From contig CM034539.1 in the NCBI GenBank assembly GCA_020002185.1, positions 1,606,355 to 1,670,354 on the forward strand: a stretch of 64,000 nt of DNA, given 5' to 3'. How positions within the stretch are numbered: the first letter of the stretch is position 1; each line of letters opens with the position of its first letter. Position numbers and translations under genes: made by a program. Below, piece by piece: positions 48,940 through 60,736 of this stretch. The notes beneath the pieces are model-generated. The model did not search any database. It had not been told where the DNA came from and saw only the letters and a program-made list of their open reading frames with translations. This stretch comes from Paraescarpia echinospica. Lineage: Eukaryota; Annelida; Polychaeta; Sabellida; Siboglinidae.

Positions 48940-49703
48940 GCATCGCTGACAGGATCGGGCAGTCGACATTTTAACCAATCACAGCCGGCGTGCGCGTTGC
49001 CGTGACGACGAGGCGCGTGATTGACAGGTTACGGCGCCCCGCCCCGCAAAGGCGGCAACTCTGTAGAGACGGGCTGTCGAAAAGTTGTGAGTATTTAGGC
49101 GCTGGCGTGCCTTGTACGTGGACGTGAGTACTGGCTAGACTCGGAGGGCGGTGCTGTTTGATCCATCGACGCTGTTTTCACGACACTGCACAAGTCTCGA
49201 ACGTTGTCACAACTTGCCGGATTTTTACGCGACCCCGAAGCGACTGCAAAAATCACAATAGTCGTCGCAGATTCGCGGTCGCTATGCCGTCGCCGATGCC
49301 ACCCAGACGCGCTTTTGTAGCCGAGTGCTCGTAATCTCTGTTGAATCACACTCTGAGTATCGCCTGTGTATAAACATTGTGCATTTGCACCGGCAGCGGG
49401 TGTCACGGACGCTGCTTATAAAGATACTCGGCGTCATTGTTTTCGCCGGAGCTGCCGTGACAGATCGGTTCCAGCTCGCCATCTGACTGCATGCGATATC
49501 GCAACAGTAACGACCACACGTTCATCGTTTAAACTCCCTGCAGGTGGCCTGCAAGAACAACTGAGTTTGAAGCGTAAACATGATAACAACAACGGCGGAA
49601 AATCTGTAAATCTGCACTGGAGTTACAGAGGAACTGCGCGACGCTGAAGCGGGAGTTGGTTGCCCCGTCCAGGTCGGTTTGGCCGACGGAGAGCCGGCGG
49701 AAT
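48940..49703 (+). promoter_or_regulatory. Putative promoter and 5' untranslated region of the Lim1-type gene
   Basis: More GC-rich than the flanks. It contains a CCAAT box in taaccaatcac (48975-48979), a GC box ccccgcccc (49037-49045) and CG-rich sequence to 49120, with no obvious TATA box in position. The start site cannot be read from sequence. An in-frame TAA at 49584-49586 lies upstream of the start codon, so the coding start is set within 49587-49706. Confidence 0.45.
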
Positions 49704-49873
49704 ATGGTGCTGTGTGCAGGCTGCGAGAGGCCGATCACAGATCGCTTCCTGTTGAACGTTCTAGACAGGGCATGGCACTCCAAGTGTGTCCAGTGCTCGG
49801 ACTGCGGATGTCCACTCGCCGAGAAATGCTTCTCTCGTGACGCCAAACTCTATTGCCGCGAAGATTTCTTCAG
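49704..49873 (+). CDS. Lhx1/5: Lim1/Lhx1/5-type LIM-homeobox protein, exon 1 (LIM domain 1)
   Basis: Encodes residues 1-56 and two bases of codon 57. The protein begins [15 protein letters not shown]. The LIM1 zinc ligands are all present: C4, C7, H25, C28 and C31, C34, C51, D54. The ATG at 49704 is the first after the in-frame stop at 49584, and starting a few residues before the first zinc cysteine is normal for Lim1 proteins. The exon ends ...GATTTCTTCAG with donor GTAGGA at 49874 (phase 2). Known members of this family are nuclear transcription factors whose LIM domains bind the cofactor Ldb/CLIM and whose homeodomain binds DNA. They act in head, neural and excretory development. The joined exons 1 and 2 are closer to Lhx1/5 than to Lhx3/4, especially in LIM2. 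Confidence 0.95.
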
Positions 49874-49931
49874 GTAGGATGGTCAATTGTAAAGACTCAT
49901 GCCTTTAATACGTCCTGCCTTTGTTGTCATT

Positions 49932-50112
49932 GTTTTAGGTACAATTGTTTTAGGTACAATTGTTTTAGGTACAATTGTTTTAGGTACAATTGTTTTAGGT
50001 ACAATTGTTTTAGGTACAATTGTTTTAGGCACAATTGTTTTAGGTACAATTGTTTTAGGTACAATTGTTTTAGGTACAATTGTTTTAGGTACAATTGTTT
50101 TAGGTACAATTG
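49932..50112 (+). repeat. 15-bp minisatellite with AG|GT in each unit, 12 copies
   Basis: The unit ttttaggtacaattg is repeated 12 times, one copy having ggcaca, starting 58 bp inside intron 1. Each unit has a pyrimidine-AG directly joined to GTAC, so it resembles both an acceptor and a donor. Both + and - frames are open because 15 is a multiple of three. Confidence 0.93.
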
Positions 50113-50321
50113 TTCCGATCGTTTTCAGTTTTCAGTTTTATTACGTGCAACTTACGAAATCCTATTCATGTTCTTTTCCTACTCCAATATGTCCGTTCTC
50201 TGTTCTGATTCGTGCACAGTATTTTTTGTTTTAGTTCCTGTTGCTTGATGACATACTAAATCTAAACACACTTTATATTATTATAGTAAGATACACATCA
50301 AGAGGATGTTTCTGCCTTCAC

Positions 50322-50620
50322 TCGAATATATATATATATATACATATGTATATACAATATATAATATATAAATATACATATAATATACTTATATATGTAT
50401 ATATATATATATATATACATATTATATGATATAATATTTTATATGCATATATATATATATATATATATAATATGTATATATGTGTATATATACATGTATA
50501 TATACACATATATACATACTTATAAATTATATATATATATATAAGTATGGGTATATGTACGTATATTATACACACATACATGCATATATACACACACACA
50601 TACATACATACATACATACA

Positions 50621-50665
<45 letters not shown>
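50322..50665. repeat. (TA)n and (ACAT)n compound microsatellite
   Basis: Long TA-rich stretch followed by ACAT repeats (50598-50650) and TA. Confidence 0.93.
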
Positions 50666-50667
<2 letters not shown>

Positions 50668-50931
50668 TATATAGACAAACATACATATAAAAGTCATGCG
50701 ATACAGAAATATGTTCAGCAAGGACAGAACAACACATCACCTGGTCTGTTATCAGGTCTTCCCAACCTTCGCTTCCATCTATTCACTCCTCCTTTTACCA
50801 TATATCTCAGACGACTTTTACCATACATCTCAGACGACTATCTAATTTATGACTAAAGAAACTACGACATGTTATTATTATTTTACTATAAATAATAATT
50901 CCGCAACAAGGGTGTTTGCTGCAGTTCATAC

Positions 50932-50946
50932 GTACCATACATACAT

Positions 50947-50977
<31 letters not shown>

Positions 50978-50985
50978 TACATACA

Positions 50986-51019
<34 letters not shown>

Positions 51020-51057
51020 CACACACACACACACATACATACACACACACACATACA

Positions 51058-51091
<34 letters not shown>

Positions 51092-51290
51092 CATACATAC
51101 ATACATACATACATACATACATACATACATACATACATACATACATACATACATACATACATTCAAACATACATATATACACACACATGCATACGTACGT
51201 ACATACATACATGCATGTACGCACGCACACACACACTCACACACACGCACGCATGCACGCACGCACGCACGAACGCACACATACACACAC
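50932..51290. repeat. (ACAT)n and (CA)n microsatellite
   Basis: ACAT tetranucleotides with CA and TATA interruptions, then CACGCACG units to 51285. Confidence 0.93.
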
Positions 51291-53404
51291 TTGTTTTTAT
51301 TACGTATAAGTGGGTATGTGTGTATGTGTGTACGTGCGTACGTGCGTGCGTTTGAGCTCATACGTATCTATCAAATTGATTATGTACACACACGAATACA
51401 GTTCATCACGAATGTAAACAAATTATAAACAACATATACCAAGCCTGCACATGAGCGTGTATAGTTTCGACACAAGAACGTACACTGTAGCTCGAAACCG
51501 CCTAACCCGCGCCCTCTGTCTATATCGGCGGCGACTTTAGCGTACTTGCGGGTTCCTGAAGCAACATGAGCAAAGCTTTTCCTATCACTCTCTCATTTAC
51601 CTAATAAAACATTTCGACGGTAATTAGTAGCCTCGCGAGGCGCGTGTTCGCCACACACTGACTGCTGAGCGAGAGCTATTAATTTGCAATTAATTTGTGT
51701 CGTTCAAACGTAAAGATGCCGGCGCGGTGCAATGCGTGTGTGTAGGGTAACGTATATAGGCGTTTATCTTCCTTTAACCTAGGTATTTAACGTAAACAAA
51801 ACATTGTAAATGAATAGGGCAGGTTGATGCGTCAGGAAGACGAATATTACAGTAACACACACACTTCGTATGATTGCTAGACATTATTTTATTTGAAATA
51901 TATCGCATATATGACTTTGTGAATTCTAAATGCAACTCATAAGACCGTCACCTGTTGTTGACATTAAATGAGATTTATCAGTGTTTTAAATCTTAATATC
52001 TTGATAGTGGTCGATCATACGTAATTGATGACAGTTAGTTTGTTTTTCATCCCGCGTTTATGGCGAATTTGTTACGAAAATGTCGTCGTATACACGATAT
52101 AATATAGAGTAGGTATAATTTAAATTATTTACTGCGATGACGTACATTATGCGACTGACCCGGCGCCAAACGTACCAACGCCCGAATAAACCGTGGACGT
52201 ATTATTTATTTTAATGTTGAAGAATCTTTTTTGTACTGGCAAATTTAATGTGTTATTAACGAGACTAATAAATCAAGGAATATAAATTGCCGACTGCATT
52301 TACATAGTGCGAACGAGTTTAAATTAACGCGTTTCGTTCCTACAATCGTGATAAGACAACGCATCCGGATTTAAATATGCAAGTTATTTCTTTTGCAATG
52401 AAATCTAGTGTAAACCGAAGATTCTGAACCATTGTTATTGATTGGAATTGGGAATATGTCGTTATTGGAGGGTATGCATGGAAGGTAAATACTAATAGTA
52501 CGGGGTGCTGTGGGCGCATAAAACTATACATAAAATGTATGTAAAATGTATGTAATACGTCCAGTTTCGTGTCGCCTTTATTTTAGATGTTATCTTTGAT
52601 GCGATGGTCTCAACGGAACGGCGTAGCGTTGCTCCCGTTATTAGACGCGAATGCTAATATTTATTTTATATTTTTGACAGTTCTGTTTATACGTGTAAGT
52701 GTAAGTAGGTTTTGTGAAAGAAAATTATCAATACCGTCTATTCACACAAGGTTTTGATGCGTCAGTAAACATTTCAATTATTTATATGAGCCGATTAAAC
52801 GCAACCGAGGCTGGGTTATGTATGTTTAAATCGCGCACAACATTCTGTTTACTTAAGCATGAGTGAAATGTGAGCGTGTTTCTGTAAATATCCAACTGAG
52901 TCTGTTAGATCGGATAAAATTAACATTTTTGTTTCCAGTTAATTAATTAATTGTCAATCAAGGTAATTAACATAAAAAATTTCTGTTATTGCACCAGGAC
53001 GTCTGCACTTTGGTCTACTTTCTCACTAGCACTGAAGAAGGAAATATAAGGATTACACCTAAATTATATCAATGGAAGGATATACCACGGATACAATGTG
53101 GACAATAAGCGATTCGTTTTGACGATTGTTTTCAGTCTTGCTCTGTTTTCATTTGAGCCTGGTTTATTTACTGTTATTCTTTGTTATCCTGTAAAGTTGA
53201 AGGCCTATTTTAATTTGTGTATCCTCAACCATTTCGTTTTTCCTTTTCTTTACATCAAAGGTGTATTATGTGCAAAAGCTTTTATGGAATGCGCATTACG
53301 TATTGTGAATTACGTATGGTTCATTATGTATTGTACATTACGTAATGCACAACCTATACGGATTGTACAATAGATTTTGCACATTACATTTTGTACATTA
53401 CGTA

Positions 53405-53520
53405 CATCCCTCTCCCTCTCCCCCTCCCCTCCCTCTCCGTCTCTCTCCCTCTCCGTCTCTCTCCCTCTCCCTCTCCCTCTCCCTCTCCCTCTCCCTCTCC
53501 CTCTCCCTCTCCCTCTCCCT
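53405..53520. repeat. (CCCTCT)n pyrimidine repeat
   Basis: CTCCCT hexamers over about 115 bp, with CCGTCT variants at the start. Confidence 0.95.
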
Positions 53521-54021
53521 CAAAGCGAGCGACATACGCTGTCTAGCGAGCGACGTGTTATGAAGCATTGCATGAGATGCAATAGCTGCCCCGTACCTCA
53601 GTGTGGCTGCGTGTCGTAACGGCGTGTTATATCACGTGAAATAAATGCGCGTGGGAGATTGACAGTCATCGTGACCTACGACCCTCCCCAGTTCTGACCC
53701 AGATGGTCGCGGCGCTGAGGTAGGCCGACTTGCCAACGTCTAAGTTACGACTGTACGGCGAATGTTAAGCGCAAAATAAATCGCACGTTTACCTTCGTGT
53801 CAGGGCGTCGTTCTGTCGGAGCGCCACGGTGTAACCTGGGAAAGCACGGACAGAGCGACTGACAGGCCGCACCTAAGGACAGTCGCCTTGTGATGTACGA
53901 GTCTCCTGATGCCGACCAAGCAGGCGTTATGGCGACAAAGCGCTTGCGTGTTGACATTTCTTAGCACTGGGCACGTCACGTGTCTTCAAACTTTCTTTTA
54001 ATCGTCGCCCTGTCGTCGACA

Positions 54022-54345
54022 ATTGTTGCTGCTGTACGACAAGCGATATACTATGAACAAGCTTGACTATTGCTGTTGCAGTACGACAAGCGATATACTA
54101 TGAACAAGCTTGACAATTGCTGTTGCAGTACGACAAACGATATACTATGAACAAGCTTGACAATTGCTGTTGCAGTACGACAAACGATATACTATGAACA
54201 AGCTTGACAATTGCTGTTGCAGTACGACAAACGATAGACTATGAACAAGCTTGATAATTGCTGTTGCAGTACGACAAACGATATACTATGAAAAAGCTTG
54301 ATAATTGCTGTTGCAGTACGACAAGCAATATACTATGAACGAACC
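54022..54345. repeat. 47-bp minisatellite, 7 copies
   Basis: Units carrying tacgacaagcgatatactat occur at 54035, 54082, 54129, 54176, 54223, 54270 and 54317. They include aagcttgacaattgctgttg with small variations. Confidence 0.93.
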
Positions 54346-55589
54346 TGTTCCACATTCACGATAATGTCTGCGCGTGAAGCAGCCTGAAGCAAAACGTTGC
54401 ATCCGCCATACATGTTTGGCATTGGCGGAGCAAGATGTTGAGGCCACTTACGTCCACAAGTATCAAATACAAACCAATAGAAGACGAATGAGTATTCTGC
54501 CAATTGCGTATTGAACCACCATCTACAGGTTGACATCGCAATACTTGATTCTGACAAATGCAAGAGAATGAGATAATGAAATATCATGCGCCCAGACTAG
54601 TAATGATGCCGCGAGACAAAGATAAATCGTATAAGCTATTATTGTACAAGGCGAGGCAAAAACATTTTACTGTCAGTTAAAGTCCAACACCAGTCAGAAA
54701 TTAATCACGTCAGCTGCATTATATAGACTACAATATCAGACAAATAGGTATCACGTAAGCTAAACACCAGCATGTGACAAATATATACCATGCCGGTGTG
54801 GTAGTTTATCTTCCTCTGTGTATTTCTCCTGGGTTAGGGGAGGGCAAGACGCCCTAGGGCATCTATCCCCTGCCTTTGACACTTTCCACCTCATAGAATT
54901 AGAGAAATAAGGCTGCATATTCACGAAGGCCCTAAATGTACAATCTAAACGGATATTACAATGTTACTGTTACTGTCACTGTTACTGTTACGGTCACACC
55001 GGTTATTGCCCAACAAGTGACAACACAATACCAACTAGAATCAAACATGACACATGCTACCTATCATAATATAATCAAACATGGAACAAAGAAATATCAT
55101 ACCATATCCAACACGAAACAAAAACCAGCTCGACTACGATATGAGACAAGCAGGCATGTCGCATCATACATACCAACACGTACACGAACGACTACATAGC
55201 TAAGATGCAGCATGCTAGTAACATATCGTCGGTGTCACTAGCTCCAGTAATAACACGGTAGACGCGCCGTCACCATTGACGGATTGTCAAGCATTTTACG
55301 GGCGCTTTTAACCTGCCCGGGCTACGACGTGACTATGACGTATTTTAATATAAAAACCGGCGTTGACAGGACATTAACGTGTTGCGTGTTGACGAAGAGA
55401 CCGCAGCGTTATCTCACACACCTACGGGATTAGTTGTTAGTGCAAGGACTCGTCATGTCAACTGTGAAGTGGCTGACAGTTCTCTGTCGGTTTTTGTTGA
55501 GAATCATTTGAGTGTATCTTGTGGCAACAACCTTGCGTAAAATATCGTATGATCCGCCAAACACTATAATTACTCGGTGATTGCTGTAG

Positions 55590-55680
55590 TATAATAATAA
55601 TAATTACAATAATAATAATAATAATAAGAAGAAAAATGATAATAATAGTAATAATAATAATAAGAAAAAGAAGAACATTT
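55590..55680. repeat. (AAT)n-type repeat
   Basis: ATA/AAT trinucleotides with GAA interruptions. Confidence 0.9.
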
Positions 55681-56549
55681 GAATGTTGCATATATCTGGA
55701 TAATTCCATTCGGAGGCCCTGAAGATGCATTTACATGCTCAAAAATTGCTACTAATTTATACAAATGATGTTAGATTAATTCAAATACATATGAGAATAT
55801 ATTAAATTTAAAAAAAAATTATATATGTAATAATATAGTTATATTATTATATAAGGTAATACAAAATAAAATAAGTGTCGATGTTTGGTATGCAACACGG
55901 AAGTGATGAGTCAGTAAGTCTTTTAAAACTCGCAAGGAAAGAGATAGTCTTCCTCTCGCTTGAAAGGTAGGTGTTGAGTGACGACACTGGAAGACAAAGT
56001 GTTGAGTGACGACACGGGAAGACACTGGGTGGATTAGCGGGGAACTGTCACCTGTGGACAATGCCTCAGCCGTTATTCCCGTCACGACGTTGTCTCCAGG
56101 TCTACCCGCCCGTGCCCCTGCGTGCCCTGAGCGCCCGGTAGAAGCGACGTTGTGGCATTCGGCTACAATTGAATGATTGATCGGCCGTCTGTCCCCGCGC
56201 CCGACGGCTGCCACCGATCATATCGGCCTCGCCGGCAACAAAGCTCTCCCCAGCTCCCCGGTCGGCATCTGTTCCTGTCGACTCCTCTTCCGCCCGGGCC
56301 GGGGAGAGGGCGGGGACAGGGGGAGGGGCGGGTCGCCCCGACGTGGGAGAGATAGCGGGGAGAGGGGAGACAGCTGGCGACTGCCTTCGCGCTGTCAACG
56401 GGTTCAATTCCCCGGTCCCGTTGTCGTCATGTCTCCTTCGTTAGGATTTCTCGGCTGTTTGTGTCCGGTGGTTGTGAGATGGTTACAAGTGTCTTTGTTT
56501 GTATTCGTCATCACCATAGCTTTTGTTGTCGGCGGCGTCATCCCCCCCT

Positions 56550-56715
56550 TCACCATCACCATCACCTTCACCATCACTACCACCATGATCGTCATTATCA
56601 TCATCACCACCATTACTATCCCAATCACCAGTACCACCATTACCAGTACCACCATTACCAGTAACACCATTACCAGTACCACCATTACCAGTACCACCAC
56701 CACCACTACCCCTAC
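56550..56715. repeat. CACCAT tract and 12-bp ACCATTACCAGT repeat
   Basis: Cac/cat-rich sequence from 56550, then the dodecamer accattaccagt repeated about six times from 56630. It ends 200 bp before exon 2. Confidence 0.88.
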
Positions 56716-56915
56716 GTAACTTGGAGTAATCATAGAAAACACGTGTCACATTAAGAACAGACAACACTTTGGAACAAATTAAATCACTCCGGATCCTTCC
56801 TGTGTCTGTAGGTGAGCCTCTGGATGCTTCGCATCCTAGATACAAAGCGTACAGGAGGATTATCATAACATACGTCGGCTCGATCAGTTCAGTATCGTTG
56901 GGTCTTACGTTGCAG

Positions 56916-57124
56916 ACGTTTCGGGACGAAGTGCGGAGGCTGTTCGTTAGGAATCTCCCCCAACGACCTCGTGAGGCGGGCCCGGAACAAGGTGTTCCAT
57001 CTCAAGTGCTTCACGTGCGTCATGTGTCGCAAGCAGTTGTCGACAGGCGAGGAGCTGTATGTAATCGACGAGAATCGGTTCATTTGTAAAGAGGATTATT
57101 TGAACAGCCGCTATGGAAGCACAG
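56916..57124 (+). CDS. Lhx1/5: Lim1/Lhx1/5-type LIM-homeobox protein, exon 2 (LIM domain 2)
   Basis: The 209-bp exon completes codon 57 (AG|A, Arg) and encodes residues 58-126 plus one base (phase 1 end). The acceptor is ttacgttgcag and the donor is ACAG|GTGAGT. The LIM2 ligands are C63, C66, H85, C88 and C91, C94, C114, D117. The segments [19 protein letters not shown] and [14 protein letters not shown] are hallmarks of Lhx1/5. The protein so far ends [13 protein letters not shown], the linker after LIM2. No homeodomain sequence was found in the remaining 6.9 kb, so exon 3 and later exons are presumably beyond the window. Confidence 0.95.
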
Positions 57125-59610
57125 GTGAGTGTTTTTTCGTTACGCAAGGAGAAACAGTAATTATTATTTGGAAGCAATTAATATGTATAATACTAAATAT
57201 TATTACTATGGACGATTCCACTCGTCAATCGTCCAATAAACGGAGAGAATATTTCCTCAAATGCTCCGTTCTAAACTCGAATAATACGGCCTCAGTCGCT
57301 GGTTTGTTAGACAGTCCGTCGTCTGTTCTTGGACAGACGGTGATCGTCTACTCTGTCATCTCAGCGTAACATGTTACACAACACCTGGAACATGACGTCA
57401 CAGCTGTAGATAGTTCTGCCTGTGGTAACACCCTGTAGGGTTCGGAGACAGATATAGGAACCGCTGTTCTGCGTCGATACTTTGTCGAATAATTACACAT
57501 AAAACGTACGGCTGCCTTCTCTCGTACATACATAATGTATGTGTGCGCGCCATGCGTGAGTACGTACGTCTGTAGTACGCACGTACGTACATATGTGTAT
57601 ATATGTATGTCTGTACGTATGCATATACGTGAGAGTCATAGTATATCGCACACAAGCTGTGTACCTATTACATGACACCGTTACTTCGGCCGAGGAGTAC
57701 GACTTATTGTGGCGATATCTTAACAAATATCAACCTGTTTCGCGTAGTATCTGACTGATTCGAATAATTACGCTCAGATATAACATCAATACGCACGATT
57801 TCCTTTTGAAGTCTCTGTCTTGCACCCACGTACACCAGCCTGACGCGTGTACCGCTTTGTGTACACGCGTGTACACAAGCGACCACAAGCGTCGAACGGC
57901 AAACAATCGATAAGAATCAAACTCAAATTACTCGCCGATCTAAACACGCAGGCGGCATTCAATGGAGCCCCGGTATCGCGCGCGTGGCACGGCTCTTTTT
58001 CGGCGTCACGCTTCAATGACGAGCAAACGACGTAATGATCGAGTCGATAAAAATCACATTAGCTTTATTGCGGCGTATAGACTGTCCACGGTCGAGTGAC
58101 GACAAGCAAACCGGCTGTTCGATATAATCGTTGGTAGCACGTGTCTCGGTGTGCGTGCGTGCGTGCGTGCGTGCGTTCGTGCGTGCGTTCGTGCGTGCGT
58201 GCGTGCGTGCTTGTGTACATGTGCAGGTCATTCAAGTGTAAGAGAGTATGCCCTAACGAAAGATCCATGCGCTAGCAGGGTGTTCTTCCACTGACTTTGT
58301 TCTATTGTGAATGCATCGCTAGATTTACAGGTGAATATTACGGAACTACTAATGTTCAGAAAATTATCTGTGTTATAAATATAATTATGGTCAATCATAG
58401 TTTGCAACGACAATGCAAATTTCCGCGTGACAATAACGGAACAGCAGACTGGTTCATTAAGTTCATTCGTCGAACTGTTGCTTTATATGCTGTCGACAAA
58501 TTGTCAGATGGACGGAAGTCTAGAATCTTGGCCCATCTCGTTTTAATTATTACAAAGATACAGTATACACTGCACAATGCATCGCTGCCTATATGTTTTG
58601 GTTAAATTAACACAATTTGTGTACAAAAACAGTTAATCACATTTTGCAGACATCTTAATGTGCAGATTATCTTGACTTACTGCGCGTGCCGTCTTTCCCT
58701 TTCGTGTGGACGATATTTAAGGAAATAATATTTTTTATTGTAAAGATGCTTAAATTAAATTTTATCTGTCATTAAAAGTGACACTGAAGTTGCGTGTTAG
58801 TTATTTTGTAGGCGACATTATTGTTTTTTTTAAACAATTTTTTAACAATGCGAAAGAGGAAAAATGGCGCTTGAATCGAATAAATTTTGCACATTCGAGC
58901 TTCGGAAGACGTGGTTTACACACAATTTAGTTAATAACATACAAATAAAACATATCTAATGTAATAATAATAAACATATATAATAAAGATAACATTTCAA
59001 CATTTTGATGGGCCCATATGTTAGACAAGTGCTTTGGACCGCCAGTGACAAGTCGGAAGGAACGCGGATTTAGGTTTAGAGAAGAACATTAGTTCGGACG
59101 ACACTTGCTCAGACATTGTTGTCGCAGTTACCCTTTGACCCCCGAGGCTCTAGTACTTGACTGATGCGACAAATAAAAATAAACATTCACTCGACTTAAC
59201 ATGCACCCACAATTCCCCGCGGTCTCATCAGCGGCGTCGACATTAAGAACCGAACTTGGCTTCGCGCAAGCGGAACGGGCCCTCTGCGTTAAAAAGACTC
59301 CCCACACCCGAGGCGGTGAAAGAGGGGAGAAATAACCCTTGAAGTTGTTTGACGGAAGTCGTGTATTTACAAACTACTGAAATAATTCCACTCATGAAGA
59401 CACCGTTTATTTTTGTTTGTTTACATCTATGTAAAAGATAGCGACAAAGGATATCGTTGACCAGCAAGAAGGGATATTGGGTATGAAGCGGTGATAACAT
59501 GATGGTAGTTGTTGTTGTGACAATAACCAAACTACTACTACTATTACTACTACTACTACTACACGAAAATAACAACAACGACGGCGGCGACGACAACGAC
59601 AACACTTAAC
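57125..59610 (+). other. Presumed intron 2 of the Lim1-type gene, first part
   Basis: Starts GTGAGT. Contains GT-rich sequence near 57530-57620, a GCGT repeat (58148-58210), and a GTT/ACT-rich stretch at 59500-59600. Frames of about 100 codons are unassigned. No homeodomain exon was seen. Confidence 0.6.
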
Positions 59611-59840
59611 TTACCTGTGCTCTGTGCTCCAGCGCACGTGACTTTGGGCAATCTTCTCCATTTCTTTCCATGTGTAGCCACTCCGTTTTACTTCTGCAGC
59701 CGTGTCTCTTTGCCAAGTGTTGGTTGGTCTTCCTCGCCTTCTTCTTCCTTGAGGATTCCACGTCAGAGACTGTCTTGTGATGTTTGTTGTTGGCTTTCTC
59801 AGTGTGTCCAATCCAACCCCACTTTCTCCTCAGATGATGC
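59611..59840 (-). pseudogene. C-terminal fragment of a LINE endonuclease-reverse transcriptase
   Basis: The minus strand encodes LRKPTTNITRQSLTWNPQGR, RRRGRPTNTWQRD and GYTWKEMEKIAQSHVRW, the well-known end of a widespread animal LINE protein. Upstream, RRKWGWIGH follows in a different frame, so a frameshift lies near 59810. Only the last 75 or so residues remain. The family differs from that of relics 1 and 2. Confidence 0.85.
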
Positions 59841-60736
59841 CTACAACACCAGCGCTAACAATAACATCACCACCAACAACAACATTGATAACAACGCCTA
59901 CAACACCAGCGCTAACAATAACATCACCACCAACAACAACATTGATAACAACGCCTACAACACCAGCGCTAACAATAACATCACCACCACCAACAACAGT
60001 GATAACAACGCGTACAACACCAGCGCTAACAATAACATCACCACCAACAACAACATTAATAACAACGCCTACAACACCAGCGCTAACAATAACATCACCA
60101 CCAACAACAACATTGATAACAACGCCTACAACACCAGCGCTAACAATAACATCACCACCACCAACAACAGTGATAACAACGCCTACAACACCAGCGCTAA
60201 CAATAACATCACCACCACCAACAACAGTGATAACAACGCCTACAACACCAGCGCTAACAATAACATCACCACCAACAACAACAGTGATAACAACGCCTAC
60301 AACACCAGCGCTAACAATAACATCACCACCAACAACAACATTGATAACAACGCCTACAACACCAGCGCTAACAATAACATCACCACCAACAACAACATTG
60401 ATAACAACGCCTACAACACCAGCGCTAACAATAACATCACCACCAACAACAACATTGATAACAACGCCTACAGCACCAGCGCTAACAATAACATCACCAC
60501 CAACAACAACATTGATAACAACGCGTACAACACCAGCGCTAACAATAACATCACCACCAACAACAACATTGATAACAACGCCTACAACACCAGCGCTAAC
60601 AGTAACATCACCACCACCAACAACATTGATAACAACGCCTACAACATCAGCGCTAACAATAACATCACCACCAACAACAACATTGATAACAACGCCTACA
60701 ACACCAGCGCTAACAATAACATTGACACTGACAGAG
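59834..60736 (+). repeat. 57-bp minisatellite, about 16 copies, bounded by splice-site-like sequences
   Basis: The unit contains cctacaacaccagcgctaac and aataacatcaccaccaacaa. The + strand is open in two frames: one Asn-rich (AYNTSANNNITT), one Thr/Pro-rich and mucin-like (TTPALTITSPPTTT). Immediately before it lies ccccactttctcctcag (an acceptor-like sequence) and immediately after it GAG|GTAAGG (donor-like). The 903 bp between are a multiple of three. Joined to exon 2 (phase 1), the Asn-rich frame would be read without a stop. The pyrimidine tract belongs to the antisense LINE fragment, so the fit may be chance. Confidence 0.9.

Larger units (their letters stand above)
49874..56915 (+). other. 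Intron 1 of the Lim1-type gene
   Basis: 7042 bp with GTAGGA at the start and ttacgttgcag at the end. It holds many tandem repeats, listed separately. The non-repeat parts (51430-53400, 54350-56600) show no recognised gene. Frames such as 53098-53373 (+) and 55819-56214 (-) have no known domain. Confidence 0.9.
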
